Assembly (NCBI GenBank): GCA_944391755.1
Contig: CALXUT010000014.1
Location: forward strand, 1-32,177
Reading direction: 5' to 3'
DNA length: 32,177 nucleotides
Source of the DNA: an uncultured Clostridia bacterium
GTDB lineage: Bacteria; Bacillota; Clostridia; TANB77; CAG-508
The position numbers were made by a program, and so were the translations under genes. Positions 26,971-32,177 of this stretch are shown piece after piece; the first letter of the stretch is position 1, and each line of letters begins with the position of its first letter. The notes below the pieces were generated by a model that was not told the DNA's origin, ran no database searches, and saw only the letters and a program-made list of their open reading frames with translations.

Positions 26971-27891
26971 TTACCATTCTCCTATAATTTCTATTTCTGC
27001 TTCTATTTTCTTTTCAAATTTATGATATACTTGCTCTTTCACATATTTCATTAATTTTATAACATCTTCTGCAGTAGCATCTCCTTTGTTGATGATAAAA
27101 CCTGCATGTTTTTCTGAAACTTGTGCCCCTCCCATTTGATATCCTTTTAAACCACATTCATCTATCAATTTTGCTGTTATAAAATCTGAACCTCTTTTGA
27201 ATGTACTTCCTGCACTTGGATACTCAATTGGTTGTTTTTCTTTTCTAAAGTTTGCATATTCTTGCATTTTACTTTGTATTTCTTCTTTTTTTCCTTTTCC
27301 TAATTGCATGGTTGCTTCTACAATGATGTATTGATTATTTGAAAATATACTGTCTCTGTATTGAAAGTTTGCTTCCTTGTTGCTTATTGTGTATAATTTC
27401 ATATCCTTTTTATCTATATATGAAATGGTTTTTACAATATCTTTCATTTCTGAGCCATGTGCCCCTGCATTCATTCTGATTGCTCCACCTATCGTCCCTG
27501 GTATTCCTGCAGCAAATTCAAATCCTTGTATTTCTTTTTGTAAAAATTTTGGTGCTATTTCTCCAAGTTTGTTGCCACTTCCTACTGTAATGAAAAATTG
27601 ATTTTCTTCTTTTTCTTCTATTTTCAATTTTTTAATATCTATTTTTAGAACAATTCCCTTTATTCCTTTGTCACTTACCAAAATATTACTTCCATTTCCT
27701 ATAATCGTTAATGGAATGTTATTTTGATGCACTATTTGTAAAATTTCTTGTACTTCTTCTATTGTTTGCACTTTTATAAGACACTCCGCTGGACCACCAA
27801 TCTTAAAGCTTGTGTAATTTTTCATAGGTACATTATATTGGATCTTATCTTTTGAAATATTTGATTTTCCTAATATTTGTTGTATTTCCAA
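26971..27891 (-). CDS. murB: UDP-N-acetylenolpyruvoylglucosamine reductase
   Basis: 306 residues. FAD- and NADPH-dependent reductase making UDP-MurNAc for peptidoglycan, in the cytoplasm. FAD-domain blocks: NYTSFKIGGPAECLIKVQT, IIGNGSNILVSDKGIKG and FEFAAGIPGTIGGAIRMNAG. Catalytic region: NFQYRDSIF, then PSAGSTFKRG with the catalytic serine, and the glutamate-bearing C-terminal block KKIEAEIEIIGEW. Length and the lack of an extra substrate loop suit the short Gram-positive type. The start is TTG 27891 behind AGGAGG at an 8-nt spacing; there is no ATG in range. It follows the pilin-like gene by 26 nt and is coupled to the yvcK-like gene, a conserved pairing in Firmicutes. Confidence 0.95.
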   Translation of the reverse strand: MEIQQILGKSNISKDKIQYNVPMKNYTSFKIGGPAECLIKVQTIEEVQEILQIVHQNNIPLTIIGNGSNILVSDKGIKGIVLKIDIKKLKIEEKEENQFFITVGSGNKLGEIAPKFLQKEIQGFEFAAGIPGTIGGAIRMNAGAHGSEMKDIVKTISYIDKKDMKLYTISNKEANFQYRDSIFSNNQYIIVEATMQLGKGKKEEIQSKMQEYANFRKEKQPIEYPSAGSTFKRGSDFITAKLIDECGLKGYQMGGAQVSEKHAGFIINKGDATAEDVIKLMKYVKEQVYHKFEKKIEAEIEIIGEW

Positions 27892-27917
27892 AGGTTAACC
27901 TCCTTCATTTTATATAC

Positions 27918-28451
27918 TTATTTTTCTTCTGTTGCATAAATGTACAAAGGTATTCCATTTCTTGTTACTTGTAAGTTTTTGTTTATGACTTCTCCTGTTA
28001 AATAATTTACAATGTAAGTATCTCCTTCAGCTTGTGATATTCCTATTTTCTCTAAATCATCTAATCCTAATAAATAATAATATTCTGGTTTCTTTTCTGA
28101 GTTTCCTTCCACATTACCGTAATCTGTTGTCACCTTTAAGGTTACCATTTCTTCTGTTGAAGCCCTTTTGCTGTTTATCTCGTTAATAATATCTTGCACA
28201 TCACTATAATTCATTTGTTGCCCTATAAGGTACTGTTCAGCAGCATTTTCATTCATATCTTTTACCATTTCATATTTGGTATAACTTTCAACAACAGCTT
28301 GTTGTACCATTCCAATTTCTGATATTTGTGCTCTTTCTTTAGAATCTCTCAATGCACTTATTCCTGAATATGTACCTACTGATGCTAATATAATTAATAC
28401 AATAATTGTAATTGCTAATGCAATTAATGTTATACCTTTATTACTCTTCAT
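27918..28451 (-). CDS. Prepilin-like protein
   Basis: 177 residues. ATG 28451 follows AAGGAG. The N-terminus MKSNKGITLIALAITIIV is a class III prepilin signal with cleavage expected after Gly6, then a hydrophobic helix to about residue 30 that continues as an amphipathic helix (ALRDSKERAQISEIGMVQQA). The +5 glutamate of classical pilins is Ala, as in the pilin/RCC1 protein at the other end of the window. The C-terminal part is short, soluble and ends in a beta-rich stretch (YIVNYLTGEVINKN, GIPLYIYATEEK), close in style to type II secretion pseudopilins. First gene of the murB operon; its envelope role is unknown. No assembly ATPase or prepilin peptidase is present here. Confidence 0.8.
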   Translation of the reverse strand: MKSNKGITLIALAITIIVLIILASVGTYSGISALRDSKERAQISEIGMVQQAVVESYTKYEMVKDMNENAAEQYLIGQQMNYSDVQDIINEINSKRASTEEMVTLKVTTDYGNVEGNSEKKPEYYYLLGLDDLEKIGISQAEGDTYIVNYLTGEVINKNLQVTRNGIPLYIYATEEK

Positions 28452-28479
28452 TTTATTTTCTCCTTTGCATATTTTTTTA

Positions 28480-28508
28480 ATCTTATCATTTTTTTCCTAA
28501 TTTTACAA
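28480..28508 (-). promoter_or_regulatory. Promoter of the pilin-murB-yvcK operon
   Basis: On the minus strand TTGTAA (28503-28508), 17 bp, TAAGAT (28480-28485) with TGA before it as an extended -10. Confidence 0.6.
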
Positions 28509-28527
28509 TAATTTTTAAGAAATCTCT

Positions 28528-28555
28528 TTGAATTTTCTTAAATTTGTAGTATAAT
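28528..28555 (+). promoter_or_regulatory. Promoter of the nfeD-SPFH pair
   Basis: TTGAAT (28528-28533), 16 bp, TATAAT (28550-28555), 44 bp before ATG 28600. Divergent from the pilin operon promoter. Confidence 0.6.
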
Positions 28556-28599
28556 ATAATTGTGTTGTATATTATATTATTAATGAGGAGTGATTTTTT

Positions 28600-29046
28600 A
28601 TGTGGCAAATTTGGTTAATTGCATCAGGCGTATTTATTATAATAGAAATCTTTACAGTAGGATTTTTATTTTTCTGGTTAGCAATTGCTAGTTTAATATC
28701 AATGTTAGTAAGTTTCATTACTGAAAGTATTATTATTCAAACGGCCGTGTTTGTTATTTCATCTGCTATCCTTATATTTGCTACAAAGCCATTAATGGAT
28801 AAATTGGCAAAAAAAGATAAAACAGCTACAAATGTCTATTCACTTATAGGAAAAAAAGCAATTGTTATAAAAGAAATTGACTGGGCAAGTGGTAAAGGCC
28901 AAATTAAAATTGAAGGCGAAGTTTGGTCAGCAAAAACAAATGAACAAGTAAATATTCCCAAAGGTACAGAAGTTGAAATAGAAAGTATTGATGGCGTTAA
29001 AGCCTTTGTAAAACCAATAAAAGAAAATGTAGGTTCTACAAATTAA
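28600..29046 (+). CDS. NfeD-like membrane protein
   Basis: 148 residues; ATG 28600 follows GAGGAG. Three hydrophobic helices (about 4-24, 26-44 and 46-64) are followed by a soluble beta-barrel of the OB fold (about 80-142: SLIGKKAIVIKEIDWASGKG, VWSAKTNEQVNIPKGTEVEI, GVKAFVKP). This is the short NfeD type without the N-terminal ClpP-like protease domain. NfeD proteins work with SPFH/flotillin proteins in membrane-domain organisation, and the gene 67 nt downstream is exactly such a partner. Both are read from the promoter at 28528. The molecular job of the pair is still vague in the family. Confidence 0.9.
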   Translation: MWQIWLIASGVFIIIEIFTVGFLFFWLAIASLISMLVSFITESIIIQTAVFVISSAILIFATKPLMDKLAKKDKTATNVYSLIGKKAIVIKEIDWASGKGQIKIEGEVWSAKTNEQVNIPKGTEVEIESIDGVKAFVKPIKENVGSTN

Positions 29047-29079
29047 TTATTAAGTTATTTATATTTTATAATATTTTAT

Positions 29080-29100
29080 TTAGCAAGAAAAACTTGCTAA
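29080..29100 (+). promoter_or_regulatory. Hairpin abutting the SPFH ribosome site
   Basis: TTAGCAAG and CTTGCTAA form an 8-bp stem with an A5 loop, ending directly before the GAAGGAGG ribosome site of the SPFH gene. It may protect a processed mRNA end or tune translation relative to nfeD. No U-tract follows, so it is not a terminator. Confidence 0.5.
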
Positions 29101-29113
29101 GAAGGAGGATTTT

Positions 29114-30013
29114 ATGTACTTTTTAATTGCATTACTAGTTATTATAATAGTCATAGCAGTTAAATCAATCAAAGTTGTTAGACAATCTGAGGTATACATC
29201 ATAGAAAGATTAGGTAAGTTCCATAAAATAGCTGATGCTGGACTTACACTTATTATACCGTTCTTTGATCATGTTAGAAGTGTTGTTAGCTTAAAACAAC
29301 AAACAATGGATGTTCCACCTCAAGGCGTTATTACGAAAGATAATGTTACAATTACAATAGATACAGTAGTATTTTATCAAATAACAGACCCAGCAAAAGC
29401 GGTTTATGAAATTCAAAGCTTAAAAAAAGGTATTGAGTATCTTGCAATTACAACAATTCGTGATATTGTTGGTAAAATGGATTTAGACCAAACATTTAGT
29501 TCTAGAGATGGAATTAATTCTGAATTAAGAACGATTCTTGATGAAGCAACTGATAGATGGGGATGTAAAATTGATAGAGTTGAAATTAAGGATATTACTC
29601 CACCAGCAGATATTAGAGATGCAATGGAAAAACAAATGAATGCTGAAAGAAATAAAAGAGCTTTAATTCTTGAAGCTGAAGCTCAAAAACAATCAGCTGT
29701 TACCATTGCAGAAGGTAAAAAAGCTGCTGCTATATTAGAAGCAGATGCTGATAGAGAAGCTAGAATCAGAAGGGCTGCCGGTGAAGCACAAGCAATAAAA
29801 GCTGTAGCAGAGGCTAAGGCTAGAGAAATTGCAATGGTATATGATGCTATTAAAACTGCAGATCCAGATGAAAAACTTGTTCAAATCAAATCTCTTGAAG
29901 CTCTAGAAGAAATTGCAAAAGGTGATGCTAATAAAGTATTTATACCTTTTGAAGCAACAGGTGCTCTAAGTAGTCTAGGAGCTGCCAAAGAAATTTTTAC
30001 AGATAAAAAATAA
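29114..30013 (+). CDS. SPFH/band 7 protein (paraslipin/QmcA type)
   Basis: 299 residues; ATG 29114 follows AAGGAGG. An N-terminal membrane helix (2-18) leads into the SPFH domain (about 20-180), with VRQSEVYIIERLGKFHKIAD, PQGVITKDNVTITIDTVVF and WGCKIDRVEIKDITPPADIR. A long Ala/Glu-rich coiled coil follows (about 180-250: GEAQAIKAVAEAKAREI), used for oligomer assembly. Residues 272-299 are a short hydrophobic/Gly-rich end. Length and domain pattern match the stomatin-like paraslipins, which form large membrane rings and hold membrane protease or microdomain complexes. The preceding NfeD-like gene is its usual partner. It ends at a bidirectional terminator facing the CDF gene. Confidence 0.93.
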   Translation: MYFLIALLVIIIVIAVKSIKVVRQSEVYIIERLGKFHKIADAGLTLIIPFFDHVRSVVSLKQQTMDVPPQGVITKDNVTITIDTVVFYQITDPAKAVYEIQSLKKGIEYLAITTIRDIVGKMDLDQTFSSRDGINSELRTILDEATDRWGCKIDRVEIKDITPPADIRDAMEKQMNAERNKRALILEAEAQKQSAVTIAEGKKAAAILEADADREARIRRAAGEAQAIKAVAEAKAREIAMVYDAIKTADPDEKLVQIKSLEALEEIAKGDANKVFIPFEATGALSSLGAAKEIFTDKK

Positions 30014-30028
30014 TTATTTAAATTTACA

Positions 30029-30077
30029 AAAAAGATGTCATTTCTTAAATTTTAAATTTAATGCATGACATCTTTTT
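30029..30077. terminator. Terminator between convergent SPFH and CDF genes
   Basis: AAAAAGATGTCA and TGACATCTTTTT form a 12-bp stem around a 25-nt AT-rich loop. A-run and T-run flanks make it usable from both sides. Confidence 0.8.
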
Positions 30078-30095
30078 ATTGTTTACTTTTTATTC

Positions 30096-31031
30096 TCATT
30101 TACATTTGCGTTGTGAATTGTCTTTCTTAATATTCGTTTTACTCTCCTTTTCTTTATTATCTTCCTCTTCAAAAAATGGTTCTACATGTACAATCGCTTT
30201 ATAAACATTTTCTAAGCTTGCTATATTTTTTTCTAAGCTATCTGCTAAAGCATGACTCTCAAATGTAGTCATATTTCCGTCTACTGCAATTGTTAAAAAG
30301 ATAATATATTGATATCCAACTGGTGATGAAGAAATTCCATTCACCGCTTTTACCTCTTTATATCCATGAATCAAATCTAGAATGATATCTTTCGTTTCTT
30401 CATCAACAGATATATCCATTAAAATGTTATAACTTTCAATAAATATACCTATTCCTGTTTTACAAATCCATGCTGATATTCCTATACCAACTATGCTGTC
30501 AAACCAATTAATTCCTTTTAAAGATAATAATATGGAAATTAGTGTAAATGTAGTTATAATGCAATCATTTCTATGATCCTCCATACTAGCTTCTAATAAA
30601 ACATTTTTATATTTTTTGTACATGGCTCTCGTATAAAAGAATAATGAAATTTTTACAATTATTGTAACAATACAAACTCCTACAAGCCACCAAGAAAATA
30701 GGATTTCACTTCCTGTAAATAGTGTCATTATAGAATCAATTATTGTTTTAATAGATACTAAGATCATTGAAACAGCTATAAATAAGGAAAATATGTATTC
30801 CGCTTTTCCATGTCCAAAATTATGATCATCATCTTTTGGGACACTTGCTATTTTATTTCCTATAAAAGTCATTAAGGATGCAAAAATATCTCCCGCACTA
30901 TTTATAGTATCTGCTATCATGGCTTGGCTTTTACTTGTAAATGCTACAATTGCCTTTATTGCCAATAAAAAAACATTTCCTATAATGCCAAGTATTCCTA
31001 CTTTTTTCGTTTTTTCAAATCTTTCCTCCAT
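30096..31031 (-). CDS. Cation diffusion facilitator, probable Mn2+ exporter
   Basis: 311 residues; ATG 31031 follows AAAGGAG. Six membrane helices fill about 1-215, then a cytoplasmic CDF dimer domain (about 215-290) and a charged tail. Family marks: ADTINSAGDIFASLMTFIGN in TM2, DDDHNFGHGKAEY in the following loop, and EDHRNDCIITTFTLI in TM5. The transport-site quartet is Asn44-x3-Asp48 and Asp152-x3-Asp156. Zn/Fe-type CDFs have His and Asp in TM5 (HxxxD), whereas Mn-type members such as MntE use Asn/Asp only, so Mn2+ efflux is the best reading. That is an inference from motif. The gap upstream holds REP element E3; no private promoter was seen. Confidence 0.88.
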   Translation of the reverse strand: MEERFEKTKKVGILGIIGNVFLLAIKAIVAFTSKSQAMIADTINSAGDIFASLMTFIGNKIASVPKDDDHNFGHGKAEYIFSLFIAVSMILVSIKTIIDSIMTLFTGSEILFSWWLVGVCIVTIIVKISLFFYTRAMYKKYKNVLLEASMEDHRNDCIITTFTLISILLSLKGINWFDSIVGIGISAWICKTGIGIFIESYNILMDISVDEETKDIILDLIHGYKEVKAVNGISSSPVGYQYIIFLTIAVDGNMTTFESHALADSLEKNIASLENVYKAIVHVEPFFEEEDNKEKESKTNIKKDNSQRKCK

Positions 31032-31047
31032 TTGTATTCTCCTTTTG

Positions 31048-31113
31048 TTTTGGCGAACTTTAAGGACGGTCCTTTGCGCGAACTTTGGGGACAGACCTTT
31101 CTGTTCGCCAAAA
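31048..31113. repeat. REP/BIME-like element E3, downstream flank of the RAYT gene
   Basis: Outer 11-bp arms TTTTGGCGAAC (31048-31058) and GTTCGCCAAAA (31103-31113). Between them are two tandem direct units: 31052-31075 (GGCGAACTTTAAGGACGGTC..) and 31076-31100 (GCGCGAACTTTGGGGACAG..). The first holds the palindrome AAGGACGGTCCTT. The span 31076-31109 is the 34-nt unit shared with E2 and E4. It fills the gap between the RAYT stop and the CDF start. Confidence 0.88.
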
Positions 31114-31157
31114 TAAAAAAATCTATCCCATACATCTACTTATTCTATAATCTTATT

Positions 31158-31910
31158 TTAAAGCTTTAAATATTTATAAAAAGTAGTCTTTGAAATGCCT
31201 AAAAATTTAATAATTTCTTCCACAGATGCATTTGTTCGTTCTTTAACTTCTTCTATAACAATCTTTAATTTTCTAGTATCATTTTTAATTTGTTTAATAT
31301 CCATATTATAAAAGATTTCCACTTTCTTCATAAATTCATCAATATTTTCTTTCTCTTGCATATCATATATAGACTGCCTTTTGTGAATTGAATGAAAAAT
31401 TTTTTCAAAAGATATAACTCTTCCAAATAATATTTTTATACTTTTGTCCGTTATCAATTTTCTATCTTTATTAAAAAATTCATTATAACTCGAATATGGA
31501 TAATCTTTCATTTCTTTACAAATTTTAGCTTTAACAGGATTATTATGTATATATCTCAAACAAGTATATAACTGTGCTTGATTTAGAATTTCCTGCGAAT
31601 AATATCTATTTCTAAATACAAATCCCACTCTTTCTTGCGTCTTATTGTAATACATTGCATAAGCCGTATTTATTTTTTGCATAAATTTACTTAAATCCTC
31701 CATCTTCTCTCTATGAATTAGAAGATGTGCATGATTACTCATAATACAATATGCTAAAATTGTTAAATTACTATTATATAATTTTCTATAAATAAGATCT
31801 TTATACATATTTATATTTTTAGAATCACCAAAAATATACTCTCTGTTAATTCCTTGAACAATTACATGTTGTATTTTTGAATTAGATTGATTTCTTGATA
31901 TATGAGGCAT
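31158..31910 (-). CDS. REP-associated tyrosine transposase (RAYT, Y1_Tnp/IS200-like)
   Basis: 250 residues; ATG 31910 follows AAAGGAG. The HUH single-strand nuclease domain (about 8-135) has the metal histidines His60 and His62 (IMSNHAHLLIH) and the probable nucleophile Tyr120 in LRYIHNNPVKAKI. VGFVFRNRYYSQ is a RAYT-typical segment. The C-terminal extension (about 150-250) ends in a helix-turn-helix-like stretch, NASVEEIIKFLGISKTTFYK, not found in minimal IS200 TnpA proteins and probably used in DNA recognition. The gene appears intact and has a near-consensus promoter. REP-like repeats E3 and E4 lie on both sides. Expected role: cutting and moving or maintaining the REP elements as single-stranded hairpins. 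Confidence 0.9.
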   Translation of the reverse strand: MPHISRNQSNSKIQHVIVQGINREYIFGDSKNINMYKDLIYRKLYNSNLTILAYCIMSNHAHLLIHREKMEDLSKFMQKINTAYAMYYNKTQERVGFVFRNRYYSQEILNQAQLYTCLRYIHNNPVKAKICKEMKDYPYSSYNEFFNKDRKLITDKSIKILFGRVISFEKIFHSIHKRQSIYDMQEKENIDEFMKKVEIFYNMDIKQIKNDTRKLKIVIEEVKERTNASVEEIIKFLGISKTTFYKYLKL

Positions 31911-31998
31911 ACTTCTCCTTTCTATTTCTATATAAATGTTCGTTTGATCAGTTCCCCATTCATCAATATTTTCCTAATTTTCTTTTTTAATAAGCACT

Positions 31999-32027
31999 AT
32001 TATAATCCCTTTTTTATAAATTTTCAA
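31999..32027 (-). promoter_or_regulatory. Promoter of the RAYT gene
   Basis: On the minus strand TTGAAA (32022-32027), 17 bp, TATAAT (31999-32004), about 90 bp before ATG 31910. The RAYT gene is thus not dependent on a neighbour's promoter. Confidence 0.65.
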
Positions 32028-32051
32028 GTATCTTAGCTTATTTTTTCTTAA

Positions 32052-32125
32052 GCGCGAACTCTGGGGACAGACCTTTTTGTTCGCAGGAAGGTCTGTCCCC
32101 AGAGTTCGCGATAAGGACCGTCCCT
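32052..32125. repeat. REP/BIME-like element E4, upstream flank of the RAYT gene
   Basis: Perfect 23-bp arms at 32053-32075 and 32088-32110 around a 12-nt loop. The first arm and loop (32052-32084) form the shared unit starting GCGCGAACTCTGGGGACAG and ending TTTTTGTTCGC. A further partial core, AAGGACCGTCCC, follows at about 32113-32124, so the element may be longer than the hairpin. Confidence 0.9.
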
Positions 32126-32177
32126 ATTTTCCGCGCCCGTTTTATTAGTGTCAAGAAGTTTCGGAAAATAATCCGAT
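32126..32177. other. Window end beyond the REP element
   Basis: 52 bases beyond the E4 repeats. A small CGGA..TCCG inverted repeat is visible near 32161-32176. No gene can be called; it may be the edge of a neighbouring gene or of more REP sequence. Confidence 0.3.

Larger units (their letters stand above)
31048..32110 (-). mobile_element. Candidate REPtron: RAYT gene flanked by its REP elements
   Basis: The span covers E3, the tyrosine transposase gene and E4. Both flanks carry the same 33-34-nt REP unit, in the same plus-strand orientation. This is the arrangement described for RAYT genes, which are usually single-copy and domesticated while their REPs spread through gene gaps. No target-site duplication or IS200/605-type end was identified, so autonomous mobility is not claimed. 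Confidence 0.7.

Noticed and set aside
29044..29072. Second promoter for the SPFH gene (TATAAT at 29067)
   Set aside because: The -10 is good but no -35-like hexamer lies at 16-18 bp, and the region is nearly pure AT.
31032..31157. Private promoter for the CDF gene between the RAYT gene and element E3
   Set aside because: Only weak GATAGAT-like sequence was found with no convincing -35; not strong enough to annotate.

Overview
The window reads as a chromosomal segment of a very AT-rich, Gram-positive, Clostridia-like Firmicute. Ribosome sites are AGGAGG-like and spaced for Firmicutes. Several promoters match the sigma-A pattern (-35, 17 bp, TATAAT). The gene content fits the same group: tmcAL, a SleB-type cortex hydrolase, a membrane YvcK paralogue, sortase with Cna-B surface proteins, and prepilin-like proteins beginning GITLIAL. 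No rRNA, tRNA, CRISPR array or phage region was seen. Genus cannot be named from the sequence.

Layout. 1-774 (-): 5' part of a pilin-like protein with RCC1 repeats, cut by the window edge. 1148-3217 (-): a DAACS-type symporter and a CmpB-type membrane protein. 3311-7787 (-): an apparent operon of ABC ATPase, large coiled-coil FtsX permease, thioredoxin and a 59-residue ferredoxin:thioredoxin-reductase-like protein. 7971-8264 (+): a small Ser/Thr-rich envelope protein. 8303-9477 (-): rnhA then a SleB-like hydrolase. 9597-10835 (+): tmcAL. 10905-19358 (-): a surface operon of an LPxT-anchored protein, a sortase and a 2258-residue multi-domain adhesin. 19613-28451 (-): pilin-like gene, murB, yvcK-like, amylo-1,6-glucosidase, holA and alpha-glucan phosphorylase. 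28600-30013 (+): NfeD and SPFH pair. 30096-31031 (-): a CDF exporter with an Mn-type metal quartet. 31158-31910 (-): a REP-associated tyrosine transposase (RAYT).

How the parts work together. The phosphorylase and debranching enzyme together degrade glycogen-like glucans. The sortase could anchor the LPxT protein encoded just before it. The giant adhesin has no visible sorting signal; it appears held by its N-terminal hydrophobic segment with its VWA domain at the far C-terminal end. NfeD and SPFH proteins form a known membrane-microdomain pair. Thioredoxin and the FTR-like protein form a likely redox pair.

The most unusual structure is a family of GC-rich inverted repeats in four gene gaps (10836, 23312, 31048, 32052). 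Three share a 33-34 base unit. Two of these flank the RAYT gene and one lies 8 kb away; the fourth, at 10836, is a shorter relative. This looks like a REPtron (a RAYT gene with its own REP/BIME elements) in a low-GC Firmicute.
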